Below are positions 9,801-19,500 of a stretch of DNA of 64,000 bases, piece by piece. A program made the position numbers and the translations under genes. The notes under the pieces are model-generated. The model was not told the origin of the DNA and did no database searches. It was given only the letters and a program-made list of their open reading frames with translations. Source of the stretch: Agarophyton chilense (Eukaryota; Rhodophyta; Florideophyceae; Gracilariales; Gracilariaceae). How positions within the stretch are numbered: position 1 is the first letter of the stretch; the number at the start of each line of letters is the position of its first letter. The stretch covers positions 558,001 through 622,000 of the forward strand of contig JARGXX010000116.1 of NCBI GenBank assembly GCA_030374765.1, read 5' to 3'.

Positions 9801-10447
9801 TTGGATGGATTCCGAAGTCTCCTTTAGAAATGCTATCCGGATCTGAGGTATCTTTGGAAAGCTTATCAGAGTTTAAGGAAAAATTGAAGAATTCGCTTGA
9901 AGATGCTCAGTTTGCGTACAAAGTGGCGAAAGCAAGACAAAGTGCGTACTCCTCGCGGAAGTACAAATCTCCTGAGTACAAAATTGGAGATATGCTTTGG
10001 ATTAATAAGACTTTGTTCACTGATGCGTATTCTAGATCTCAAGCTTCAGATATGCTAACGGCAAAGCGATACGGACCATTTCAAGTTATTGAAGTTGTTG
10101 GAAAGAATGCTGTGAAGTTGGAACTACCGGAGCACTTCCGGATTCATCCTGTTGTGCATGTATCTCAAACAACTCCATATATCAGTCAACCTATGGATAT
10201 AAGAGCCGATGTGGCAGAGAGACCGGAACCTGTTCCATCTGTGGATGGAGATGAACAATACGTTGAATCAATTCTCAAGCACAGGAAGCGTGGAAGACGA
10301 TATCAGTTTCTCACGTTGATGAAAGGATCTCCAATACACGATGCAGAATGGCAGCCAACTTCAGACTTCGTGGATCGCGATGGCACAATCACAGATGTAT
10401 GGCACAAATACATCATGGACAAGAATCTTCTTCCGCAGTATCATTGA
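6839..10447 (+). CDS. pol: Gypsy-1 pol (PR-RT-RNaseH-IN-chromodomain)
   Basis: A 1,202-residue polyprotein without internal stops. The protease active site is D-D-G at about 73-75 within VLKDDGCNTNVV. The reverse transcriptase has LDLKTGFHQIRV, MPMGLCNAPATFQ and YMDD at 419-422. RNase H carries FTDNQVLKHF and ends at GDALSRAPH. Integrase has an HHCC finger ending GCLKCQQYK, then D842, D903 and E939. The spacing of 60 and 35 residues fits the D,D-35-E signature. A degenerate GPF-like block (YGPFQVIE) precedes a chromodomain-like C-terminus (YVESILKHRKRG...DAEWQP). Chromodomains are thought to steer integration to chromatin. The ATG at 6839 overlaps no known signal, and the frame is also open upstream to 6734. 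Confidence 0.95.
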   Translation: MSALEKLTAEVKQLRCELRSLQEERSASREERAESNTLQTRDDCIRQGGDIPVNDLVILKGNLQGIAVKVLKDDGCNTNVVSRHFMCKNKGLFDTVRTRVQVKHSQDGNTEEASEIILNGTLKLGSHEYTSNWLVASSRYDVLLGMPWHVATNPKIDYAKRIVKIGSDFVPIGFREEKNIPGVKVTNIGVKSFRRLIKKKGNRNDFQVFRLVQVKSILKSDSDGNQSPKVQNLVRKYNDVFKEELPDGLPPKRFVDHQIETDVNAKPPHRPLFQLSPLELEAAKYYVEKLLRKGKIRPSKSPYGASLFFVKEKNKPLRGVVDYRALNRITKRNNAPLPRSDEMFDRLGGAKFFSKLDLKTGFHQIRVRPEDIEKTAFNTKYGQVEYLVMPMGLCNAPATFQTLMNQIFYDCIDIFMVVYMDDLLIFSKDEKSHLKHLETVLERLREHELYVSPKKCEFMKSEMKFLGFIVGKEGLRVNSEKASVLKTWPRPDTLTDLRSFLGLLQFFRRFIAGFSEIAAPLTNLTKKEMGMDKWDDKCTSAFESLKNAITRAPILVSPNWKKPFRGHVNASQLAVGGTLTQLDENGKDRVIAFYSKKLSPAEADYSANDRELLGLISFLGRFRCYLEGSSFEIFTDNQVLKHFFTKPKLSRKEARWLETLGNFGIFPITLKPGKIHVLGDALSRAPHIVNNETKINEMEVPSVDVNKVLSDYESDQFFRPIVRALHGEWPEDEMKRRTVEKILLMFSQDGLKLKYAGKLCVPRNSVSNVLQLAHDSKISGHFGFSKLSRPDNYYWKHKSRDVKSYVQGCLKCQQYKDSRQKKLTEPSSLEMPERRWGSLATDFIVSLPKSKGGFDSITTWVDRLTRRVHFISSMGTDTAVNAAESFFRNIFKHHGLPDSIVSDRDPKFTSNFWKRLMELCGIKLKMSTSRHPQTDGSSEVMNRMVENYLRCYCSYHQDDWDEWLPAAGFAYNSAVSEDLGTTPFEMDLGWIPKSPLEMLSGSEVSLESLSEFKEKLKNSLEDAQFAYKVAKARQSAYSSRKYKSPEYKIGDMLWINKTLFTDAYSRSQASDMLTAKRYGPFQVIEVVGKNAVKLELPEHFRIHPVVHVSQTTPYISQPMDIRADVAERPEPVPSVDGDEQYVESILKHRKRGRRYQFLTLMKGSPIHDAEWQPTSDFVDRDGTITDVWHKYIMDKNLLPQYH

Positions 10448-10460
10448 CGTGGGCGTCAAT

Positions 10461-10475
10461 AGGAAGGAGGAGGGA
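10461..10475 (+). promoter_or_regulatory. Gypsy-1 polypurine tract
   Basis: AGGAAGGAGGAGGGA lies 4 bp upstream of the 3' LTR, as expected for the plus-strand primer. A perfect 7-bp stem with a TGGG loop (10443-10460), containing the pol stop codon, directly precedes it. Confidence 0.8.
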
Positions 10476-10479
10476 ATAG

Positions 10480-10775
10480 TGCAACAAACATGTACAGATA
10501 GTACATCTTTCAAGCAACATCATTGTAGAGATGTTGCATCATTTGTGTAATATTGTTGCATATGTTATACATTTAGAACTATCTAGAAGTTATGCGTTTA
10601 AGAGCTATTTAGAGGGGGTCAAAAGTCTATATAAGGAGGACCTGGTCCCCTACTTTAGTGACTTTTGGGGGATAAGATCTCAGACGGTACGAAAAGTAAA
10701 GTATAACACATTGCATCACTCGAACATCGCACCGCGCTCCCCGATAGCCACCCTAGCCCAGTTGCCTTCGTTGCA
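10480..10775 (+). repeat. Gypsy-1 3' LTR
   Basis: 296 bp, same length and termini as the 5' copy, with nine substitutions and no indels. It is followed by the target duplication CACAT (10776-10780). Confidence 0.95.
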
Positions 10776-10983
10776 CACATGACGCCATTAATTAAGCTTT
10801 TCTACTTATCTACACTGTCAATAACACTATGTATAAAAAACACCCCCCAAATATAATAGAAGTCTACTACAGTATTTTTTCTTTTGAACAAACGCGCGCG
10901 CATTTTGAATAAACCAAAAGCTCTAACAACATTATCCTCAGCACTTCCTACAACTTCAAAGTCTAAGAACAAAAACATGGGCC

Positions 10984-12856
10984 GTGGAAAACCTTGAACG
11001 GATAAAAAAAAGAAGTATGATACTTGCAGCTTCATTTCATTGCTGTTCTCAAAGAGAGATTGCTCAAACCATTGGACGCTCTCGCACTGTGATCCAAAAA
11101 TTTCTGAAAGATCCCGAAAACTACAACAAACGTTATAAAGGCTCTAATAACAACAAAATGAGTATTATGGATAAAAGAGCTCTTCTTCGCTCGGTATCAA
11201 ACTCATCTAGCTCCGCGAGAGAACTACGTACCGATCTTTCTCTCTCGGTTTTTTCAGGCAAATACAACAATTGATACATAATGATCCAATTTTCATCTAT
11301 AAAAAGATGAAAAAAATACCAATGACGACGAAAATACATAAAAAGAAAAGGTTTATTTGGGCCGAAGAGAATATGACTTTTTCTATGACTAAATGGAAGA
11401 AAAAAAATTTCCGATGAAAAAAAAGTAAACCTAGATGTACCAGATAAATTCGCTCTCGTTTTTGGCATGATAAAGAGAAGAAAGAGATTAGTTTTTCTAA
11501 GCGACGAAACGCAGGGGATTCAGTGATGCTTCGGGGTGCTTGTTTCTACTATGGTTTAAGTAATCTAGTTGTTTGCGTCGGTAAAATGGATTTTATGAAG
11601 TACTGCAAGGTGGTACAGAAAGAACTGCTTCCATTTGCGGCCGAAAAAATCGGATAAAGTTTTAATTTTCGGCAAGACGGGGCTTCTGTACACCGTTTAG
11701 TGTATACTACAAAGTGGTTGGCTGAGCATAATGTTAATTTTTTAAAGTAGCCTGAATTGCACTGCCTTTCAAGGGTGTTTCTTCCCAGGACTTAGAGATT
11801 TTGCTCGCTTGAGGACTAGCTTGGTCTATGACAAGCTATACCGCTATTGCGTACCCACGGCCGGTTAGGACCGGAGGTGCCCACTGGTGGAACACTGGGA
11901 CTGCACGGATGCCGACGCTCGAGTGCGAGGCGTGCCACACGTGGCCCGGATTCTACCTAATGGTTAGTATTATTTAGTAATTATTTCGGTATGCACTAGA
12001 CTACTAGTCTTTTTTTTGGGCGCGCGCCCCCTGTCAGGGCCGCGCCTCACACTACTTAGGAGATTGAGCACTGCTCCCCAGTAAACACCCCCTTGGGAGA
12101 TCCAAAGGAGGGATTCTTGGCTCTGAGCTTTTGGCCTTCGGCGCGTCTTCACCGCATACTGCGTGAGCGCCCGTTGCACGTTAGTTCATCGACCCCTCTG
12201 TCAACCAGAGTGCTACCACCACCGTGGGTTCATATTTAATCGCCGACACTTGTCGTAGTCTCTCCCCTGTATAGGGTTTCGCCCCCGTTTTCCTCTTGTT
12301 CTCCGTATTGGCTCTCGTGAGTGGCCGCCTCACTCACCTCGCTCGTCCACCTCATACGAGTGTTTCCTCGCTCCTTTTCCGAAAATCGCCGTGGTACCAC
12401 TTTGCCTAGAATTGGTCACACCCAGAACTGTGCCGTGCTCACCTAAATACTCTAGGTATATCCCGCCGGATTGGCCTCGGTCTTACACCCGACTTCGTCG
12501 TGCCTTTCCAGAGTGGCTCTGTTTCTGTGCTCCGCTGGGACGCGTCTCCTCCGCCTGAGGCGTGTCTCTCAAGAGAGGAAGATCCCGAACATCTTCGTGA
12601 TGTCTCCGCTCCAAGCGTTGTCCTACATGGCCAGCCAAGTAACATGACTTGACCAATATGGAATACATTTGGGGGGTTTTAGCACGCCGATTATACGCCA
12701 ATCAGCGCCAATTATAAGATGTTGGAACGCTTTTGAAATTTATGACTGAATGTTGGAATAATTTGAGGAAAGAGTTTATTAAATCATTTTACAGCTCTAT
12801 ACAGAAGCGCTGTATTCAAGTGGTAGAGAAAAATGGCGAAATGACAAAGTATTGAA
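10984..12856 (+). pseudogene. Tc1/mariner transposase relic A, split by a solo LTR
   Basis: The N-terminal helix-turn-helix region (QREIAQTIGRSRTVIQKFLKDPENY) is in one open stretch at 10984-11274. Several frameshifts follow. Catalytic-domain pieces include FWHDKEKKEISFSKR, GDSVMLRGACFYYG and KWLAEHNVNF. The frame breaks off at WP at 11752 and resumes after the inserted LTR with pieces resembling ARSPDLNPIEN, then IWGVLARRLYANQRQ, and ends with a C-terminal Lys-Tyr near 12856. Multiple frameshifts and stops mean no active transposase. Terminal inverted repeats were not found with confidence. Confidence 0.8.
11753..12627 (+). repeat. Solo LTR of the gypsy-2 family inside mariner A
   Basis: About 875 bp. 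It is the reverse complement of the text of the gypsy-2 LTRs at 21599-22487 and 37924-38811, so its transcriptional direction is plus. It starts TGAATTGCACTGCC and ends GTTGTCCTACA. The flanks are TAGCC on the left and TGGCC on the right, a 5-bp target duplication with one transition. It lies exactly at the Trp-Pro codons of the mariner catalytic region. No internal element sequence is present, so recombination between two LTRs probably removed the rest. Confidence 0.85.
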
Positions 12857-13160
12857 TGAAATAAATGTGTTTCTTTGTTTTGGCCTTTATTTAGATTTAA
12901 TTATCTTGTTCAGGAGTTTTTATAGTCCGGAAAACTGTGGGCTAGGTTTGGTTTTGCAAAGCTCTGAAACCATTTCTTTAATGGTTTTCTAAGTACTGAT
13001 AACGGTAAAAGTCCCAGTTTCTGATTGTGGGTGGCAGTAAGGAGGAATAGGGTGGTGGCTTTATCCAGATTTTGTGCACCTCATGTTCCAATTTTTTGAT
13101 TCGGAGGTGTAACGTCGCCACGACATAAGGCTGTATCGAGGTAGATCAATAGAAAAACAA

Positions 13161-13520
13161 TTGAAGAATGCTGCTCCAAAGAACAAGATACCGTTTTACA
13201 ATTGCGGAGACGCTTCGTACGTGTTAAGGCCTTGGCTGTATGGTGCATTTGGCACGGTTGGTGCGACGCTTACGCAGCAGGCCTACAACACTGCTAAAAG
13301 TGCTGTGCAAGAAGCATTAGAGTGGTGGTACCAGCATTTGAAGCAGTTTTGGTGCTCTAAAGATGTCAAACGGCGATTAAAGGTGCGCCAAAGTCTAATA
13401 ACAGTGTTGTACAGGTCTTTCGCGTTGCCGTAAAACATCAAGACATGCATGTCTCGTGGTGGAAAACACTTTTTCTACTTCATCTTTCCCCCTTCTTTCC
13501 TAAGCGAGTACTTCCACTCT
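13161..13520 (+). pseudogene. PIF/Harbinger transposase C-terminal fragment
   Basis: The frame from 13161 holds the DDE-4 nuclease end. GDASYVLRPWLYGAF matches the GDSAYPL...L block, then LTQQAYNTAKSAVQEALEWWYQHLKQFW matches the helix with the catalytic Glu followed by W-x-F/Y-x2-LK. A frameshift near 13430 moves the reading to another frame that continues with a VAV..HQDMHV stretch. The N-terminal two thirds are missing and the frame begins only at a TTG, so this is a remnant. Confidence 0.65.
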
Positions 13521-13579
13521 ACGTAAATGTGCGTTGAAAGCGTTTCTGACTTTTTGAGTTCGAGAAAGTGCGCACAAGT

Positions 13580-14700
13580 TTAATGCAGCTTCTTAAATAA
13601 GACTGGAAGACCTGATATCATCTGTCTACGCTTAGCAAGCAATTCACAGCAGTCTTCGAGATCAATAGCCGCACGATGCACCTCCAAATCCACACGAAGC
13701 TCATCCAGAGCAATATGGAGCGATTCCTGGTTCCTTAGTCGTTGATGCCGCTCTGCATGCCGTTCGTCTTTGCGTTTATCTAAAGCCAAATGCTTTTTTT
13801 TCTGGTTTCAAGCGCTTTCACTCGGTCTCTCTCCTTGCCTTGACGAGGTGGCTGGTAAGATCTTCTTGGTCTTTGTCCGAGTCGACAACAACAGGCAAAC
13901 GATGCTTTATATTATTGATGCACGCGTTTTTCGCATCCTTTTTTTGCGTTCCGTGCTTGAATAAGCTGAGTTTGTGCCAAAGTTTTCGACATCGTGCGTA
14001 TCTCTCGCCTTCTCGCGTATCACTTTCTTGGCTTTCATAAGCTGCTTTTCCAACTGCGTCCGTCCATCGCTTTCATTCCTCCGTTGCTTCTCGTGCTCTT
14101 CGACCGCCAAGATGATGTCGACAAGATGTGTTCAAGGCTTTCTGCTCACTTCCACAATTCCAGAGGTAATGGCATTCGGCTTCGCAGCGCAACGGTGGTC
14201 GCCTATAATTATTTTGAAACTTTCGTTGAGTGTCTTTCACGACGGTGCGCAAACGGTATTGAAGGCACCTGGTGGACACGACGAATCAAATATGGACAAA
14301 GCATCTTCGAAATGATGTTTCATTGCTCCATGGGGATCTGTATGGGCGTCAATAGTGACGAAAGATTTCACCAGTATGATTTCGAAGACCGCGGAGAAGC
14401 GTATGCGTTTTTTCTTCAACGCAGTGGCAATATAAGTTAGTCCAGCGACGACGGGAGCGGAAGAGATGACGACAGCATGTTTTGGAGCGTCGCTGAGCTG
14501 GTCAGCTCTTGCGCGGGAGAGGCGGCGGTTGGAGCGCTTTCGGAACTCATAGTTGGGCGGGGGTGGTGGTCGAAGGGTTGGACGGTCGGCTGACGTCGAT
14601 AGTGGCCGCTGGGAAAGCAGGTGGCTTTTGGCGCGAAGGGTACCTCTCTCTGCGAAAAAATGAGACGTGCTGCCTCGAAGGATGTTTTTTCCAATTTCAC
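13580..14700 (-). pseudogene. Harbinger-associated Myb/SANT-like protein relic
   Basis: Three minus-strand segments lie in one frame, interrupted by stops: FSAVFEIILVKSFVTIDAHTD near 14370, then VEEHEKQRRNESDGRTQLEKQ at about 14100-14030, then a Lys/Arg/Glu-rich coiled coil ending at 13580 (RQMISGLPVLFKKLH). The order (DNA-binding-like start, EEH linker, coiled-coil end) fits the trihelix/Myb-SANT partner protein of PIF/Harbinger elements. It is convergent with the transposase fragment at 13161, as in two-gene Harbinger elements. The upstream part (14437-14700) is Pro/Ser-rich and shifts frame. The start codon is uncertain. Confidence 0.5.
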
Positions 14701-14799
14701 TTGCAGCGTTCGAGAGTGAATTATGGGATGGTTCTTGAACGGAAATGCGTTTTGCGCAGTACCTGTGTTGTACGTTTGTAGAAAAACTAGTCACATTAG

Positions 14800-15350
14800 A
14801 AGTGCACAGAGCGTGTGTAATCCTTTTTGTGGCGCTCAGAGACTTTTCTTTGTCTCCACTATTCTTTTACAAACCTCTATTTCCTTTTTTCTTCCTATCT
14901 ACTTCCTGTTTCTCTTTCTATCTTTTTATATCCAGTTGACTAAACCCTTTTGGCACTTCCTGCTAACTGCGTTCTCACATATATTAGCATCTCATGGCCA
15001 ATGATGTGCGCTGCCCGACTCTTCAAGCAATGTCTGCCTTTTACTGTACAAAATCTGGGCCAAATGACCAATGCGCTCTAGCATACGGGCCGTGTGTGTC
15101 TTCTTGTCGCAATATGTCAGCACCTTATTGTCACAACACTATCACAAATAAACGAGGTTAAAAATAATCCAAACGAGTCTTTTTTTACTCAAGTTTTTGA
15201 GAAACTGCTTCACAGACTACGAAACTGTAATAAAATAGAAACTTTTTATGACAGTTGTAATCAAAAATTCCATCAATAGATAAACAAAGCTAACTTAAAA
15301 ACAAAATTAGCATCCTCTTCTTACATCTCACAGTTTGTACTCAGCCCAAA
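14800..15350. other. Non-coding, pyrimidine-rich interval
   Basis: Contains a long T/C-rich stretch at about 14838-14935 and no supported gene. It separates the Harbinger relic from mariner B. Confidence 0.4.
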
Positions 15351-16352
15351 ATTGGTAGGAAACCGTGTCTGACCCCTAAAGAAAAAGGAGCCATTGCTAC
15401 TCTTTTCAAAGAAAAGTTTCCTTCAATCTAATTGAAAAGAAGACTAACAGAAGCGGTAACGTTGTCGCATTTTATCCTAATAAAATAAAAGACTACGAAA
15501 CGAAATTTAACACAAAAACCCAATTGTAAGTTATCTAAATTATTTCAACCTCTTCTTCTTTGCAAAGCAGCAAAAGAACAACATTTTATAACTCAAATAA
15601 AAAATAATTCTAGTTTATTTGTGACCACTTAGCGTGGGCAACAGTTATTGACTGAATCTACAACTATGAAATATATGAAGATGAAAAAAGCACCGGTAGT
15701 GAAGCCAAGACATGTTCAAGGAAGATAAAAATGGGCACATAACATTCACGGGTTCTCGGTGGCGCATTGGTTTAGGATTATTTTTTGTGATGAGAAAAAA
15801 TATAACTTGGATGGTCCGAATGGCTATCATTATTACTGATACGATTTACGAAGGGAATAAAAAGTCTTGTCTAGCACATAAGCTGGTGGAGGAGGAGTCT
15901 TGACTTGGGGTGCATTTTGCGAAGACGAAGACGGTCACCTAGCTCTTTTGGTTGGAAATGAAGATTTTAAAAAATATTGCAATACTTTGGAGAACTACTT
16001 TCTTTCATTATCTTCTAATATCTATAGTGAAACCTGGATTTTTCAGCCATAAATTGCCGCTACATATCGTTCTAAATATACGGAAGATTGGTTCGGATCT
16101 AAGAGTATTAAATTTGTAGAATGGCCTCCCGCAGTCCTGATTTAGACCCTATCAAGAATGTATGGGGGGTTTCATCTCGAGCAGTCTACGCGAATGGGAG
16201 GCAATTTACTGATGTAGAATCCCTAAAAAGCGCCATCGTTGAAGAATAGGGAAATTTGGATGGAGAATTAAGGTAAATGTTTCTAAAAAGTATGAAGAGG
16301 CGTTTCTTACAGGTATTAGAAAATGATGGATCGACGACCAGATTTTCAGATG
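15350..16352 (+). pseudogene. Tc1/mariner transposase relic B
   Basis: Reading across frames recovers a whole mariner-type transposase: an N-terminal GRKPCLTPKEKGAIATLFKE, then KRRLTEAV, then MKYMKMKKAPVVKPRHV. The first catalytic Asp lies in FCDEKKYNLDGPNG near 15790, followed by GGGVLTWGAFCED, then a D34-like region with SPDLDPIKNVWGV and VYANGRQFTDVESLKSAIVEE. It ends MKRR...QVLENDGSTTRF near 16345. At least several frameshifts and stops are present. It is related to, but clearly different from, mariner A. Confidence 0.75.
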
Positions 16353-16589
16353 TTGTTATAGTATACCATGAATGAAAAAATGCTTGTTCTTCGATTCTAA
16401 TTTCTCACTCTACAGTAACCCTTGCTTGTTTTTTTGAAAAAGAAAGAGTATATTAATAAGATGGAACAAGTTTTGACGCTTTTTTTATTGGTTTTCTACG
16501 TAGGCTACGTTTCATTGAAAACTTCGAATAAGAAGTCAAGTGTCATAAGGACTGTGGGGTTATTCTATCCAAATTTCGGTTACTGCAGG

Positions 16590-19500
16590 GTTCTTCTCGC
16601 TTCTAGAAAACGAGCTGGGATCGCAAAGCTAGCGCACACTTGTAGAACAGACATCCTCTACTTTCAAGAAACGCACTTACGGAAAACAGGTAGCACTCCC
16701 AGGATGAAAAACTTTCCAGTTCTTGACAGATGTGACAGAGACTGATAATATTTGGATGTAGGCGGAAGAGGTGGTGAAGATGCAATATATCAAAGGGCAA
16801 ATCTGTTGGAAAATCTCATTTCAAACACCAATACTGCTCTTGGATTCGAAAGAGTGCCCATAATGGTGAGTTCTTCGAAAGGCATGCTTCAAGTTGCAAA
16901 TTTGAATTTTTCTTTCTCGCTCAAAAAACACAACGTGATTTACGTCCTTAAACAAAGATGAAATGATTGTAACGGATTGCAACACATGTGTATCACATCT
17001 TCATAGTCGTTTAGAGTTGACCGGACGGCAACTCGAAGTGTACTTTGAGGTAACAGACCGCATTATACTGAATGTCGTTTAAGTTTTTACTCATACGGAG
17101 CCCATGCATGGTACACAGAGCGCATTTGATTTTTTGGGCTACCGACCAAGAGGGTTGCTTTCTGTACACTGGAGGCGTACGATGAAACCTTTAATGATCA
17201 TCATCCATGTGTAATCACAGTTGATGTCTGGTCCAAATCTGTCTTACAACGAAAAAGAAAGAAGTGGAGCATGCAGATCATCAACTCCGATTTGTACTCA
17301 TAAGAAGATAAATATCATATTCTTGCACATGATAATACAGAGATAAAAAATGTAGATGATCACTACAAAATCTTACATTTGGCAGTAGTGAATGCAGCTA
17401 AAAAGTAAAATTACGTTTTGCAGATGGAGAAAAAAGGCACCATTGTGGCGCCAAGAGACATCAGAGATACTGGACTACAGAGCAGATGTGTGGAAACGAT
17501 ATGTCAATGATCCGAGTGAATTGATAGATAGAAGTTGCAGGAGGTTAGAAGTCAACCCAGCATGGTAATGCGGGATAAATAAAGGGTAAGGGTGAGTACT
17601 TTGAATCCATATGAGGACAATGCAAAATTAGTACACAAAACCAAAGCAATGGAAAATAGTGCTGTAATCATCGGAACACTTTGTCCGCCAGGTGGGAAAA
17701 CATGGTTTGACAAGAAACCAGCCCAATGGTTTTTGAAGACGGAGTTCCCAAATGTAAGGAAACATGCAAAGAAAAGGGATACGAAAAATGAGTACCGAAG
17801 AGTATTAAACATTTACCATAGATAGGCAAAAACATATGGAGTGCTTCAAGCCGCTCAGTTTTCGATTCATCATCTTAATTTTGTTTTTCAGGTAGGTAAT
17901 ATATAGAAGTTGGAAGCGCCCTGTGAAGTCCGAATTATACTTCTGCAGCACCTCCCATCGCTTTAGAAACAGTGCCTCTTTGATTTTGTCAGCCAAAGTT
18001 TTCTAGATTATTCGAACACGTCTAAGTGGCAACTCTCTCTCGATTGACACCTATAAAAGAACAATGGTTCAAAGGAAGGTTACGCTCCATATCTCTCATT
18101 TCGATAGTAGTAAGGGTTGCTGGGAGAAGAGTCCGTAGAATGCTGATGATGTGCCTTGAAGCAGATCTGCCGCTCTTCCAAGCGGAATTTCGGATGACTC
18201 GTATGACAGAAGAGCATATGGCCGTACTTTTTGAAGATATAAAACTTCTTGGGCTCAGACGAAGGAAGGTGCTAGCGACATTTCTCGACTTTTCGAAAGC
18301 ATATGATATTGTTGATCATCAACGGTTAATGGTTCGGCTGGCGAACATGGGCTGTCCTGCACAATTATTAAGATAGCTTTGAGCCTTCGATATGAACCAA
18401 AGGTGGACTCGCAGATGGAGTACAGCTGATACCTCTTCATTTCTGGGACCACAAGGCTTACCCCCAGGACCAACATATCGCCGGAACTTTTTTTGGCATA
18501 TATATCTTACCTTCCTGTTGTGCAAGGTCAGGATACCAAGCGACACGGCGACGTTTAATATCTTTTTCCCTAAGGGTACCACAGCAAGAAAGCCTCTCAG
18601 GGAACAAAACACGGATTCGGGGTGTAAGCCCGAGACAAGCCGTCCCAACAAGCGGGGAGAGTGGATTGGAAGCGGTAGGTTTAAAGATATTGGGGGAAAC
18701 GAAAGGAGTTTCACCCAGTGCGGTGAAACGGGCGTGGGGAACGGGAGCCAAAGGAAACCAAAAAGAAACAATCCTTTACAGAGGCGGGAATACGACAAGC
18801 AGTAATTAACAAACCCGAACAGTGGTAGTAGTTCTCTGGAAAACGAGGGGTGGAGAAGTCTAATATAGGTAACGCAGCCGAACCTCCGCAGAGAGTAGTA
18901 GAATGCAAGAGCGGAAAAAACTTAAAGCCACGAAAACCCTGTTGGGGATTGGTTACTAAGCGGCAAGGCGAGATCGCCGAGCCTTTATGTAGTGGAGTAC
19001 TTTGAAAAAATTCCTACCTTAATATAAATAATGCGGATAGAATATATAATTTAACCAAAAGGGCTGGGCGCACAAGTGTACACCTCGAGTGCACGAACAG
19101 TCTGTCTGTCAATGAAGCTCACTAATAGAGGTAAGATGCAAAACAGCCCACAAGCGGTAAAAATGCTGAAGTCCGACGAAATCACCTTCATAAAGGTTCT
19201 ACTTCACTTCCTCAAAGGTTCATGGGGGTTGATAGTTCTCTTTGAGAAAGAATGTTTGCTGACGATGTAGCAATTTGTAATTCCCGAAGAGACTTGGACA
19301 TTTGTAGAAAGCATTAGAAGGGGCCATGACACTTTTGAATGAGTACCGTGCTGACAATAGATTCACCATTACTCCAAGGAAATCTTCAGTAGTGCCCTTC
19401 AAGGGCACTCGTTCTTTCATCCTTTCTATCTAATGTTTAGATAGAAAAGATAAGAGAACGAGAGAGACGAATATAGATTGAAATTTGCAGATACAAAGGT

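Larger units (their letters stand above)
4975..10775 (+). mobile_element. Gypsy-1: structurally complete Ty3/gypsy chromovirus
   Basis: A 5,801-bp LTR retrotransposon with 296-bp direct LTRs that begin TGCAAC and end GTTGCA. It is flanked by a perfect 5-bp target duplication CACAT (4970-4974 and 10776-10780). Internal order is primer-binding site, about 680-nt leader, gag, pol (protease, reverse transcriptase, RNase H, integrase, chromodomain), hairpin and polypurine tract. Both ORFs are open. The LTRs differ at 9 of 296 positions by my alignment (about 97% identical), so the copy is not very recent but has no visible disabling lesion. A chromodomain after the integrase places it among chromoviruses. 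Confidence 0.95.

Noticed and set aside
12857-13100. A possible 3' terminal inverted repeat for mariner A matching 10805-10860
   Set aside because: Only short T/A-rich matches were found, which is not enough to call an inverted repeat.
18440-18460. TGGGACCACAAGGCTT as the start of an inserted LTR (it resembles TGTAGGACAAGGCTT)
   Set aside because: The LINE reading continues through GLPPGP to about 18475, so the insertion must begin later.
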